The notes: generated from the sequence alone by a model not told the origin. Shown: positions 8,416-16,667, numbered from the stretch's first letter. The stretch: 43,766 bases of DNA from Clostridium aciditolerans (GCF_016316925.1 NZ_JAEEGB010000043.1:1-43766); one strand, 5' to 3'. Numbers and translations are program-made.

Positions 8416-10095
8416 TTAAATGCTTTCAATGTTAATATTATATTTTTTACACTTTAAAGCTACAGTTCTATGGGTTATGCCTAAAGCCTTACCAGCTTTG
8501 TTATAGCTTTTATATTTTTTCATAGCAAGAGCTATTATTTCTTTTTCATAATACTCTAAGGGATGAAGTTCTCCATTTTTTAAATTTATTAAACTAGACC
8601 GTTCTGGGCTTGTATTTACAATATAGAAAGGTAAATCTTTCTCTGTTATTATAGTATCATCACACATATTTATTGCTCTTTCTATAATATTTTCAAGCTC
8701 TCGTATATTACCAGGCCAATGGTATTCTTGAAGGTGTATTAAAGATTTATTATCTATACCTGATACACTTTTATTTAACTTATTACTTATCTTATGAATA
8801 AAATGTTCTGCTAAAAGATTTATATCTTCTTTTCGTTGTCTTAAAGGTGGGAGCATAATACTTATAACATTTAATCTATAATATAAATCTTCTCTAAAGT
8901 TATTTTGTTCTATCATTTTTTCAAGGTTTCTATTAGTAGCAGCGATGATTCTTACGTCTACAGTTTGAGTGGTAAGCCCACCTACGCTTTCAAACTCTCT
9001 CTCCTGCAACACTCGTAGAAGTTTAACTTGCATTGAAAGGGGCATATCTCCTATCTCATCTAAAAAAATAGTTCCCCCATTTGCTATGTTAAATTTACCT
9101 GGTTTACTTTTTATTGCCCCAGTAAAAGCACCTTTCTCATAGCCAAAGAGTTCGCTTTCAAGTAGATTTTCAGGAATAGCGGCACAATTTACTCTAACAA
9201 AAGGCATATCTTTTCTGATGCTGTTGTTGTGAATAGCTTTTGCTATAACCTCTTTCCCTGTACCACTTTCACCACGTATCAATACTGTAGATGTAGATTG
9301 GGATGCTTTTTGAGCTATTATAAGACAATCCTTGAGAGAGCTGCTGCATCCTATAATAGAATCAAATGAACTTACGAGTTCAGTGTGTCTTTTTAACTCC
9401 TCTTTGTAATAATTTAATTCTTCTTCTGATTCTTCTAGCTTTTTTACAATATCTTTTAATTCATCTACTGCCTGAAAAACACCTAAGGCCCCTATAACTT
9501 TATTATTAGAAAATATGGGGGACTTACTGGTGATAACAAGACGATTGTTTATATATTGAGTTTCACCGACTTTACGTTTTTTAGATAAGACAATATTAGT
9601 AAGATCAGTAGTTGGAAGAATATCCTTAACATACCTTCCAATAACATCATTTGCTTTTTTATCAATAATTTTTAAGGCATAATCATTCATAACTGTAATA
9701 TAGCCATCAATATCTATAACTAGTATACCCACTGGTATGTTTTCAACAATCTGTTCATATGCAATAGTATTTTCTTCGATAATATCGTCAATTTTAGATA
9801 GAACAGAGTTATTGGTAGCCATGTCCTTGGTGATAAAGTTACAGAGATCAATTACTGATTTTTGCCCATTTATCGAATCTTCTTTACATGAGATTTCTAT
9901 TATTTCATCTTCTCTTATCTTTAAGGAAATTAACGCTAACATACTTATAGCTAAAGGTTCTTTAGAAGATAAGTTTCGTATATAAAGATTTACGCCGTAT
10001 TTGCTTTTGAGTTCAGCAACCTTGTGAACTATCATTGCAGCTATCCTTGTATGAATTCCATTATGAATAGGAACAGTTATACTATTTTTATACAT
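8416..10095 (-). CDS. Sigma-54-dependent activator with N-terminal HPr domain (HPr-PAS-AAA+-HTH)
   Basis: This 559-residue enhancer-binding protein has four parts. Residues 1-90 resemble the PTS phosphocarrier HPr. His15 sits in NGIHTRIA, the place of the phosphorylated histidine of HPr, and Ser51 aligns with the regulatory Ser46. Residues about 110-215 look like a PAS domain ([19 protein letters not shown]), followed by a coiled coil at about 212-240. The AAA+ ATPase (about 245-475) has Walker A GESGTGKE (275-282), the sigma-54-contacting GAFTGA (322-327) and Walker [12 protein letters not shown] Fis-type helix-turn-helix closes the chain ([15 protein letters not shown]). The ATG is preceded by GGGGGG on the minus strand. 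It is transcribed away from ptsI, across an intergenic region with a sigma-54 promoter and palindromes. A role as activator of ptsI, tuned by phosphorylation of the HPr domain, is inferred. Confidence 0.92.
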   Translation of the reverse strand: MYKNSITVPIHNGIHTRIAAMIVHKVAELKSKYGVNLYIRNLSSKEPLAISMLALISLKIREDEIIEISCKEDSINGQKSVIDLCNFITKDMATNNSVLSKIDDIIEENTIAYEQIVENIPVGILVIDIDGYITVMNDYALKIIDKKANDVIGRYVKDILPTTDLTNIVLSKKRKVGETQYINNRLVITSKSPIFSNNKVIGALGVFQAVDELKDIVKKLEESEEELNYYKEELKRHTELVSSFDSIIGCSSSLKDCLIIAQKASQSTSTVLIRGESGTGKEVIAKAIHNNSIRKDMPFVRVNCAAIPENLLESELFGYEKGAFTGAIKSKPGKFNIANGGTIFLDEIGDMPLSMQVKLLRVLQEREFESVGGLTTQTVDVRIIAATNRNLEKMIEQNNFREDLYYRLNVISIMLPPLRQRKEDINLLAEHFIHKISNKLNKSVSGIDNKSLIHLQEYHWPGNIRELENIIERAINMCDDTIITEKDLPFYIVNTSPERSSLINLKNGELHPLEYYEKEIIALAMKKYKSYNKAGKALGITHRTVALKCKKYNINIESI

Positions 10096-10108
10096 AATTC
10101 CCCCCTAT

Positions 10109-10125
10109 TTGATAAAAAGTATCAT
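10109..10125. promoter_or_regulatory. Palindromic operator/enhancer copy 1
   Basis: TTGATAAAAAGTATCAT has half-sites TTGATA and TATCAT around 5 bases. It is the weakest of three copies of TTGATAA-N3-TTATCAA in this intergenic region and lies about 14 bases before the regulator start codon, where binding could also control the regulator itself. Confidence 0.65.
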
Positions 10126-10139
10126 ATACATCGGAAAAG

Positions 10140-10156
10140 TTGATAAAAATTATCAA
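10140..10156. promoter_or_regulatory. Palindromic operator/enhancer copy 2
   Basis: TTGATAAAAATTATCAA is a perfect-arm 17-bp palindrome (TTGATAA/TTATCAA, 3-base centre). Copies 1 and 2 are 31 bases apart start to start (three helical turns), as for adjacent sites of one dimeric protein. Confidence 0.75.
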
Positions 10157-10240
10157 TAATATATTAACCTATATAAATCAATAAGTCTAGAATTTTTATA
10201 AGGAATTTTTGGCAAATTTTTATTAATGTATATGTTTACG

Positions 10241-10257
10241 TTGATAATTTTTATCAA
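10241..10257. promoter_or_regulatory. Palindromic operator/enhancer copy 3
   Basis: TTGATAATTTTTATCAA has the same arms as copy 2. It ends about 140 bases upstream of the -24 element of the ptsI promoter, the usual distance for a sigma-54 upstream activating sequence. Confidence 0.75.
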
Positions 10258-10396
10258 ATTATTTTTCTGCAAATTTTTTAAATTTATAATATTAATTTAA
10301 AAAATTATTTATAATATGTAGTTTAGATTGAGAAGAATAAAGGCATATACAATATAAAATAGAAAATAATATTCTTGTAATGAAATTTTTGAATCT

Positions 10397-10414
10397 TTGG
10401 CATAGGAATTGCTT
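10397..10414 (+). promoter_or_regulatory. Sigma-54 (-24/-12) promoter of ptsI
   Basis: TTGGCATAGGAATTGCTT carries the invariant GG (10399-10400) and GC (10411-10412) with exactly 10 bases between them, and matches the TGGCA-N7-TTGC sigma-54 pattern. Transcription would start near 10424, leaving a leader of about 75 bases before ptsI. The divergent gene is a sigma-54 activator, which strongly supports the site. Confidence 0.9.
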
Positions 10415-10500
10415 AAATAATATTGATATTGAATTTAAGATTACTTGGAATTAAGAGCTGAATTTAAATAGATAATTATTTATTTTGAGGAGGAAGAAAA

Positions 10501-12117
10501 ATGAAAATAGGTATTGCAGCTTCAAAAGGATATGCTATAGGTACAGTCGTATTAAAAGAAGAAAATGAATTAAACATAGAAGAGAGAGCGGTAGAGAATG
10601 TAGAGGCTGAAAAGGCGAGATTTAAAAAAGCTCTAGAAGCTTCTAAGGAACAGCTATTAAATATAAAAGAAAAAGCAGCAAAAGAAATGGGTGCAGATAA
10701 GGCGGCGGTTTTTGAAAGTCATGCGATGTTATTAGAGGACCCAGAATTTGCAGGTGCTGTTGAAATGGGAATAGAGAGTAATAAAATCAATGCTGAAAAA
10801 GCACTTCAAGATGTTGTAGATATGTACGCTGGAATATTTGCAGCTATGGAAGATGAATATATGAGGGAAAGAGGCGCTGATGTAAAAGACGTTGGAAAAA
10901 GAGTTCTTGCAAACTTACTAGGTAAGATATCAGGAGATTCAGATTTAATGGCAGATAATACAGTAGTTGTTGCACATGACTTAACACCATCTGATACTGC
11001 TCAGCTTGATAAGAGCAAGGTTGTAGCTTTCTTAACTAACATAGGTGGAAGAACTTCACATAGTGCAATAATGGCAAGAACTTTAGAAATTCCAGCTGTA
11101 GTTGGATTGCAAGATATAACTTCATCAGTAAAAAATGGAGATACCATTGTTGTAGATGGTATCGAAGGAGTTGCCATAGTAAATCCAGATGTTGAAACGA
11201 TAAAGAAATATGAAGCAAAAAAAGAAGCTTTCAAAAAAGAAAGAGAAGAACTTAAAAAATTAGTAAGCGTTAAAACTGTTACTAAGGCTGGAAAACGTAT
11301 TGAAGTTGCAGGAAACATAGGAAAGCCAGAAGACGTCCATCAAGTGCTAGCAAACGGTGGAGATGGAGTAGGTTTATTTAGAACTGAATTTTTATATATG
11401 GATAGAGATGATATGCCAGGCGAAGAAGAACAATTTGAATCATATAAATATGCAGTAGAAAAAATGGAAGGAAGACCAGTAGTCATAAGAACACTTGATA
11501 TAGGTGGAGATAAAAAACTTCCATATTTACCGCTTCCAGAAGAAATGAATCCATTCCTAGGTTATAGAGCTATAAGAATTTGCCTAGATAGAAAAGATAT
11601 ATTTAAAACTCAATTAAGAGCATTACTTAGAGCTTCAGCCTTTGGTAATCTTAAAATAATGTTCCCAATGATAGGATCATTAGAAGAGTTCCTAAAAGCT
11701 AAAGAGATTCTTAAAGAGTGTATGGAAGAGTTGAAAAAAGAAGGAAAAGATTTCAATGAAAATCTTGAAACAGGAATAATGGTTGAAATACCTGCTGCAG
11801 CAGTTTGTGCAGATGAACTTGCTAAATATGTAGACTTCTTTAGTATAGGAACTAACGATTTAATTCAATATACTTTAGCAGCAGACAGAATGAATGAAAA
11901 AATATCATACCTTTATAATCCAATGCATCCTGCAGTATTAAGACTTATAAAAATGACTATAGAAGCAGCGCATAAAGAAGGTAAATGGTGTGGAATGTGT
12001 GGAGAGATGGCTGGAGATGAAAAAGCTATAGCTACATTAGTAGAATATGGATTAGATGAATTCTCTATGAGCGCATCTTCCATGTTAAAAGCAAAACAGT
12101 TGATAATGCAAAATTAA
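10501..12117 (+). CDS. ptsI: Phosphotransferase system enzyme I
   Basis: Enzyme I takes phosphate from phosphoenolpyruvate and passes it to HPr, the first step of PTS sugar uptake, in the cytoplasm. All landmarks are present: the N-terminal HPr-binding helical region (EARFKKALEASKEQ onwards), the phospho-histidine swivel domain with GGRTSHSAIMAR (His187), and the C-terminal TIM-barrel with RTLDIGGDKKLPYLPLP and the late FSIGTNDLIQYTLAADR and CGMCGEMAGD. At 538 residues it is slightly shorter than many enzymes I (about 570). The start follows GAGGAGG. Its gene stands alone without ptsH and appears sigma-54 driven, which is unusual. A strong terminator follows. Confidence 0.96.
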   Translation: MKIGIAASKGYAIGTVVLKEENELNIEERAVENVEAEKARFKKALEASKEQLLNIKEKAAKEMGADKAAVFESHAMLLEDPEFAGAVEMGIESNKINAEKALQDVVDMYAGIFAAMEDEYMRERGADVKDVGKRVLANLLGKISGDSDLMADNTVVVAHDLTPSDTAQLDKSKVVAFLTNIGGRTSHSAIMARTLEIPAVVGLQDITSSVKNGDTIVVDGIEGVAIVNPDVETIKKYEAKKEAFKKEREELKKLVSVKTVTKAGKRIEVAGNIGKPEDVHQVLANGGDGVGLFRTEFLYMDRDDMPGEEEQFESYKYAVEKMEGRPVVIRTLDIGGDKKLPYLPLPEEMNPFLGYRAIRICLDRKDIFKTQLRALLRASAFGNLKIMFPMIGSLEEFLKAKEILKECMEELKKEGKDFNENLETGIMVEIPAAAVCADELAKYVDFFSIGTNDLIQYTLAADRMNEKISYLYNPMHPAVLRLIKMTIEAAHKEGKWCGMCGEMAGDEKAIATLVEYGLDEFSMSASSMLKAKQLIMQN

Positions 12118-12135
12118 TTATATAGTTTACTTAAC

Positions 12136-12193
12136 TTAACAAAAATAAAATCTAAGCCTGATTTTTATCTAGCTTAGGTTTTATTTTTGTTAA
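12136..12193 (+). terminator. Intrinsic terminator of ptsI
   Basis: A 22-bp stem (12136-12157 with 12172-12193, only a T-G wobble in the middle) with A-rich left and T-rich right arms; loop about 14 bases. Confidence 0.8.
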
Positions 12194-12282
12194 AATATCA
12201 ACTCTAAGGTCTAATTTTAGTATATAATATAAAATATAGAAGTAAAAATATTATTATTTGTACTGTATAAGGAGGAATTTAT

Positions 12283-13050
12283 ATGAAGAACTTGAAAATA
12301 AAAATATGTGTACTATGCTCTGTATCAGTGATATTAGCTTTTGGACTTACTGCCTGTTCAAATAAACAAGATAAATCTGCTGTTGTAAACAATGAGACAC
12401 CAGTACAACAAAATAATAATAATCAAAAACCTAATGATAGCCAAAACAACTCTAAAGAAACAAAAAATAATGCAAATACTATTACTACCCAAAATGCTAA
12501 TGTACCTAAAATTGTAAAACAACAAGCGTCTAAAGAAACTAAGATAAATTTTAATACACCATGGGTAACTAGCAGCAATGGAAATAATGCAGCTTGCATA
12601 GAGGGAAGGGGCGCAGAGGCATTAGAAGAAGGTGTAGGAAAAATATTTGTAAAGAATAATAATGGAAATATATTTAGCTTCGAAATAGCGGATAATCAAA
12701 AAATTTCACCAAGATATATAGAATGGGTAGATAATGAAAACTTAATGGTAATAATAGGTTCTGCTCACGGTACTGTTTCTAAAGGTGGAAATTTATATTT
12801 ACTTAATGTTACTACAGGGAAATTATCACTAATTTTCGAAACTCCAGATAAAAAACAACAAATTATGTCAACGAAAACGAATGGTAATAATATAAATCTA
12901 AAGGTAAATGTTTATGATGATGACAACTATAATAAATCACATATAGAAGATTGGACTATTTATTCTTTTGATATAAGCTTAAATAAACAAATGGAAGTAA
13001 AAAGCTCTACAGGAAAACTTATATATACAATTAATGGAGCTAACCAGTAG
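12283..13050 (+). CDS. Lipoprotein with a DUF4652-like C-terminal domain
   Basis: A type II signal peptide is clear: basic start, hydrophobic stretch and lipobox LTAC at residues 22-25, so Cys25 would be lipidated and the protein held on the outer face of the membrane. A flexible asparagine/glutamine-rich linker spans about 30-85. The remaining 170 residues contain EEGVGKIFVKNNNGNIFSFE, PRYIEWVDNENLMVIIG and AHGTVSKGGNLYLLNVTTGK, which I associate with the DUF4652 family of unknown function, by recognition only. Strong start behind AAGGAGG. The TPR membrane protein gene follows after 22 bases, suggesting one operon. Confidence 0.8.
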   Translation: MKNLKIKICVLCSVSVILAFGLTACSNKQDKSAVVNNETPVQQNNNNQKPNDSQNNSKETKNNANTITTQNANVPKIVKQQASKETKINFNTPWVTSSNGNNAACIEGRGAEALEEGVGKIFVKNNNGNIFSFEIADNQKISPRYIEWVDNENLMVIIGSAHGTVSKGGNLYLLNVTTGKLSLIFETPDKKQQIMSTKTNGNNINLKVNVYDDDNYNKSHIEDWTIYSFDISLNKQMEVKSSTGKLIYTINGANQ

Positions 13051-13071
13051 ATAAACCAAGGAGAATAATAG

Positions 13072-14334
13072 ATGGACAAATCCAAAAAAGTATACATTAA
13101 AGCATTAGAAAAATATAATAATGGATATATTGATAAGGCTATAGAACTCAGTGAAGAGAGTATTTCGTTAGATATAAAAAATGCTGCAGCTATTAATTTA
13201 AAAGGTCTACTTTATTATCTAAAAGGTGATTTAGACACTTGTCAAAGGCTTTGGAAAATGAATTATCAACTAAACAAAGACGGAGTTTCGGAAAGATATT
13301 TGAGCGATAGCAAAAAAGATAGCGAAAGACAAAAACTTTATTGTGAATCTTTAAGGCTTATTAAGGAATTAAAAATAAATGATGCTTTAGAAATTTTGGA
13401 GCAGTGTTCGCAAAGTGATTATAATTATATAAATGTAAATAATTATATAGCAACTTGTTGTATAAATAAGGGTGATTATGATAAAGCACTTTCTCACATT
13501 GAGAAAGTGCTAAAAGTTGACAAAAATAATGATATGGCTAAAGGAAACAAGAATGAATTAAGAAAATTAGGCATGGTTAACTCAAAAGTAGATACAAAGA
13601 AAATAGCATGCGCGCTGGGTGGAATAGCATGTATATTAGCTTTCACTTTAGTATCAATTAATTTTGCAAAACATGATACTATAAGCAGGTTATTTATGAA
13701 TATAAATAATATTAAAAGTACTTTTAAAAATAATAATAAACCAAAAGAGACTAGTAAGGGTGCCATAAAAGAAAGTGATGTAGCAAAAAATAATACAACA
13801 AGTATCAAATCAGAAACTCAAGTATTTCCGGCAGATAATATAAAAAATGATATTGAAAACAAAAATTTTGAGAATATATATAATGAATACATGAATTGGA
13901 AAGATAAGAGCCTATCTATCAATGATAAGCTTACTATATCAAAAGCTTATGAATTATTACTTCAAGAAGGCATAAGTTACTTTTATAATAAAGGTTCTGA
14001 ATATATTAATGCAAAAAATTATTTAGAAGCTAAGGAATATCTTTTAAAGGCTTATAATTTAGGGGGACAAAGTTATTTGTATTCTCATATAATCTATATG
14101 CTTGGAAGTAGCTATGAATTATCCGGTGATGCTGAAAATGCTATAAAATATTATACACAATATGACGAAAATTTTAGCAATGGAGATTATGAAGAAACTA
14201 TTCTTTATAACTTGGTAATAATATATAAAGATGTAGATAAAGATAAAGCAAAGAGTTACAGCCAAAAACTTATAGATAAATATCCGAACTCTATTTATAA
14301 CAACTCTATAACAAAGGGGCTAGTAAGTAATTAG
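13072..14334 (+). CDS. TPR protein with central membrane segment
   Basis: The 420 residues divide into an N-terminal TPR-like region (about 1-165, e.g. YNNGYIDKAIELSEES and CINKGDYDKALSHIEKVLKV), a single hydrophobic span (ACALGGIACILAFTLVSINF, about 181-200), a charged low-complexity stretch, and a C-terminal TPR region (KNYLEAKEYLLKAYNLGG, YELSGDAENAIKYYTQY, ending with a YfiO/BamD-like SQKLIDKYPNS). One TPR block is therefore predicted on each side of the membrane. Start ATG 13072 has AAGGAGAA upstream. It follows the lipoprotein gene closely, so the two may form a surface complex. Function unknown. Confidence 0.8.
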   Translation: MDKSKKVYIKALEKYNNGYIDKAIELSEESISLDIKNAAAINLKGLLYYLKGDLDTCQRLWKMNYQLNKDGVSERYLSDSKKDSERQKLYCESLRLIKELKINDALEILEQCSQSDYNYINVNNYIATCCINKGDYDKALSHIEKVLKVDKNNDMAKGNKNELRKLGMVNSKVDTKKIACALGGIACILAFTLVSINFAKHDTISRLFMNINNIKSTFKNNNKPKETSKGAIKESDVAKNNTTSIKSETQVFPADNIKNDIENKNFENIYNEYMNWKDKSLSINDKLTISKAYELLLQEGISYFYNKGSEYINAKNYLEAKEYLLKAYNLGGQSYLYSHIIYMLGSSYELSGDAENAIKYYTQYDENFSNGDYEETILYNLVIIYKDVDKDKAKSYSQKLIDKYPNSIYNNSITKGLVSN

Positions 14335-14461
14335 GCTAGTAATATTTTAATTTTATAATATTAATAAATATTTTGCTCATACATATAATTAAAAATAAAG
14401 AATAGACTAACTATGTAAAACAATATAGTTTATTTATTTGGATAATAATTATTAAAAACCA

Positions 14462-14490
14462 TTGACTATGCTTTTTATATAGGATAAAAT
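14462..14490 (+). promoter_or_regulatory. Housekeeping promoter of the thioredoxin gene
   Basis: TTGACT (14462-14467) and TAAAAT (14485-14490) with a 17-base spacer fit a sigma-A promoter; transcription would begin near 14497. Confidence 0.75.
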
Positions 14491-14500
14491 TAATATATAG

Positions 14501-14519
14501 CATACCTAATAGGGGTATG
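14501..14519. promoter_or_regulatory. Inverted repeat at the thioredoxin transcription start (CsoR/CstR-like operator?)
   Basis: CATACC-TAATAGG-GGTATG lies just downstream of the -10 element, with the core ATACCTAATAGGGGTAT. Operators of CsoR/CstR-type repressors (copper or persulfide sensing) have similar ATACCC/GGGTAT arms. The resemblance is by eye only and no such regulator gene is in this window. Confidence 0.4.
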
Positions 14520-14534
14520 AGCGGAGGTGGAACT

Positions 14535-14852
14535 ATGATAAAAGAAATTAAAGACGAAAATTTTTCTAGCACCATTGAAAGTTCTTCAACGCCTGTAGTT
14601 GTAGATTTTTGGGCTTCTTGGTGTGGACCGTGCAAGATGCTTGCTCCAGTAATAGATGAAATAGCTTCAGAACTTGATGGCAAGGCTCAATTCTTCAAAT
14701 TAAATGTTGATGATAATCCTGTTACATCAACTCAGTATAGAATTTCAAGTATACCAACTGTAATGGTATTTAAAGGTGGAAATATAGCTGAGACTATAGT
14801 AGGATTTAGGCCTAAGGAAGCTATAAAAGATTTGATAGAAAAACATATATAA
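14535..14852 (+). CDS. trxA: Thioredoxin
   Basis: A 105-residue thioredoxin with the canonical active site WCGPC (Cys30 and Cys33) in DFWASWCGPCKMLAPVIDE, the cis-proline loop (SSIPTVMVF) and the C-terminal GGNIAETIVGF. It reduces protein disulfides in the cytoplasm. The frame opens at ATG 14517, but GGAGGTGG at 14523-14530 points to ATG 14535, which gives a standard N-terminus. It has its own promoter and a possible operator. A thioredoxin reductase-like gene follows in the same direction, separated by a palindromic element. Confidence 0.95.
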   Translation: MIKEIKDENFSSTIESSSTPVVVDFWASWCGPCKMLAPVIDEIASELDGKAQFFKLNVDDNPVTSTQYRISSIPTVMVFKGGNIAETIVGFRPKEAIKDLIEKHI

Positions 14853-14854
14853 AC

Positions 14855-15084
14855 TTATTTTTATCAATTGACAGAGGACAATTGACAATTGACAGAGAAG
14901 GAGGATTTTTCTACGTTACACTACGAAAAATCTTTAATTTATAATTTAAGTCTATGTTTCACATTAGCGAAACATGAACTTGAAAATATAATAGTTTTCT
15001 GACGCAAGGAAGAAAACTCACCTTCTCTGTCCTCTGTCAATTGTCCTCTGTCCTCTAAAAAATAATAAATCGTATTATTTTTAT
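14855..15084. repeat. MITE-like palindromic element with three internal hairpins, flanked by 10-bp direct repeats
   Basis: The outer arms at about 14865-14901 and 15021-15057 are imperfect inverted copies built from GACAGAGGACAATTGACA-type units. TTATTTTTAT occurs just outside both ends (14855-14864 and 15075-15084), like a target duplication, though this AT-rich string could recur by chance. Between the arms are three further small inverted repeats: about 14904-14932, 14953-14977 and 14992-15018. No open frame is convincing. It separates thioredoxin from its presumed reductase and would be transcribed if they are co-expressed. Confidence 0.7.
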
Positions 15085-15124
15085 AAGTTAAGAATATATA
15101 CTCTACAATTAGGGAGTGAAAAAA

Positions 15125-15976
15125 ATGAGATATGATATAGCTATAGTAGGTAGTGGCCCGGCAGGTTTATCAGCAGCAATAAATGCTAGAATTAGAAATA
15201 AAAATATTATTTTATTTGGAAGTGCGGATTTTAGTAATAAGTTAATTAAAGCTCCTAAAGTAAATAATTACTTAGGCTTTTATGATATTACAGGGACTGA
15301 GTTAAAGGCTCAGTTTGAAAAGCATATGAATGTTATGGATATAGGTGTAACCACTGAGAGAATAAACAATATTTATGCAATGGGTGATTATTTCGCTTTA
15401 ATGGTAAATGAAAAAATGTATGAGGCAAAGTCAGTTATTATTGCTACAGGCATGGAATATACAAAGCCATTGAAGGGAGAAGAAGAATTTTTGGGAAGAG
15501 GAGTAGGATATTGTGCAACCTGTGATGCGCCTCTTTACAAAGGAAAAGTGGTAACAATAATAGGATATAATAAGGATGCTGAGGAAGAAGCTAATTACGT
15601 AAGTGAATTGACAGAGAAATTATATTACGTACCTATGTATAATGGAAACTATAATTTGAGAAATAACATTGAAACTATTAAGGATAGACCGCTAGAGATA
15701 CAAGGAGAAGATAGAGTAAGCAAAGTAATATTGAGAAATGGTGAATTAACTACTGACGGAGTATTTGTACTAAAAGATAGTGTAGCGCCAAACCAACTCG
15801 TTCCAGGGCTTGCTATGGAAAATGAGCATATAAAGGTAGATTTGAATATGAAAACTAATATTCAGGGATGTTTTGCTGCAGGTGACTGTACAGGTAAGCC
15901 TTATCAGTATATGAGAGCTGCAGGTCAAGGTCAGGTAGCAGCACTAAGTGCTGTTTCATATTTAGATTTAATTTAG
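15125..15976 (+). CDS. Thioredoxin reductase-like flavoprotein, probably ferredoxin-dependent
   Basis: The 283-residue protein has the thioredoxin reductase layout: FAD motif GSGPAG (10-14 region), redox pair CATC (Cys130, Cys133) and the second FAD motif GCFAAGDCTG (249-257). Where NADPH-type reductases have GGGxSA and HRRxxxR, this protein reads IIGYNKDAEEEA and YYVPMYNGNYNLR, so the pyridine-nucleotide site is not recognisable. That is the described feature of clostridial ferredoxin-linked thioredoxin reductases (FFTR). The frame opens at GTG 15116, but that codon is part of the ribosome site GGGAGTG; ATG 15125 is the likely start. It lies downstream of thioredoxin, its likely substrate. 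Confidence 0.85.
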   Translation: MRYDIAIVGSGPAGLSAAINARIRNKNIILFGSADFSNKLIKAPKVNNYLGFYDITGTELKAQFEKHMNVMDIGVTTERINNIYAMGDYFALMVNEKMYEAKSVIIATGMEYTKPLKGEEEFLGRGVGYCATCDAPLYKGKVVTIIGYNKDAEEEANYVSELTEKLYYVPMYNGNYNLRNNIETIKDRPLEIQGEDRVSKVILRNGELTTDGVFVLKDSVAPNQLVPGLAMENEHIKVDLNMKTNIQGCFAAGDCTGKPYQYMRAAGQGQVAALSAVSYLDLI

Positions 15977-16040
15977 ATAAAATTAAATAAATAATAAGCG
16001 GAAAATATACCATTATTTATTTTCATGCAATTTAATAAAC

Positions 16041-16082
16041 AAATAGCCTCATGCATATACTAAGATATGCATGAGGCTATTT
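16041..16082. terminator. Bidirectional terminator between converging genes
   Basis: A perfect 18-bp stem (16041-16058 with 16065-16082; AAATAGCCTCATGCATAT and its complement) with a 6-base loop lies between the reductase gene and the minus-strand hydrolase gene. Confidence 0.8.
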
Positions 16083-16123
16083 ATATATGTGCTTAGCTCA
16101 TTATAGCTAAAACAAAAATATGT

Positions 16124-16651
16124 CTAGTTAACTACAAAGAAAACGTGGTTTCCAATGGTTTTAACGTTCTTTTTATTTATATTTTTCATCCATTGAGATG
16201 TAGCTATTTTAGGATTGTAGAAGAAAACTGCCTTTTCAGTAGGATCTTCTCCTTTTAATGCTTGAAATACTGCCTTATAACAATCTTCATTAGGAGCTGC
16301 ATTTATATTTCCATTTATTACACAAGAAAAAGCTCCTCTTTGTTTAACTACACCTTCTACGGTTTTAGGGAATTCTGGATATTTTAAGCGATTTAGTATT
16401 ACAGAAGCAACAGCTACTTTGCCTTCAAAAGGCTCACAGTTACTTTCTGCATAAACTACTTGAGCCATTAAGTGTATATCTTTTTGAGTAATATATACTT
16501 TTTGGTCTGAGCAGTTAAAAACTTGAACTACTTGATCTTGTTGATTAAACAATGTCGAATCCGAATTATTTGAATCCATGGCATTTACCTTGTTAGCACA
16601 TAAAAACAAAAGTGTCAACAAGATTGTTATAAAAAAAGTAATTTTTTTCAA
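16124..16651 (-). CDS. Secreted cell wall hydrolase, SleB/CwlJ type
   Basis: The protein starts with a signal peptide (basic start, hydrophobic TFFITILLTLLFLCA, likely cleavage after VNA). It then carries the Hydrolase_2 domain of SleB/CwlJ lytic enzymes: MAQVVYAESNCEPFEGKVAV with the catalytic-type glutamate, ASVILNRLKYPEFPKTVEGV and a late AVFFYNP. It would cleave peptidoglycan outside the membrane. The start is TTG at 16649-16651, with AGGAGAGG at a good distance. The leader contains a c-di-AMP riboswitch, and the divergent neighbour is the c-di-AMP synthase gene. There is no separate peptidoglycan-binding domain. Confidence 0.88.
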   Translation of the reverse strand: MKKITFFITILLTLLFLCANKVNAMDSNNSDSTLFNQQDQVVQVFNCSDQKVYITQKDIHLMAQVVYAESNCEPFEGKVAVASVILNRLKYPEFPKTVEGVVKQRGAFSCVINGNINAAPNEDCYKAVFQALKGEDPTEKAVFFYNPKIATSQWMKNINKKNVKTIGNHVFFVVN

Positions 16652-16667
16652 TATAATCCTCTCCTTT

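Noticed and set aside
8416-10095. Reading the regulator as a plain NtrC-type response regulator
   Set aside because: There is no receiver domain with an aspartate pocket; the N-terminus is HPr-like and followed by PAS.
10209-10226. Second sigma-54-like site beginning TTGGCAAATTT
   Set aside because: The GC expected 10 bases after GG is absent, so it lacks the -12 element.
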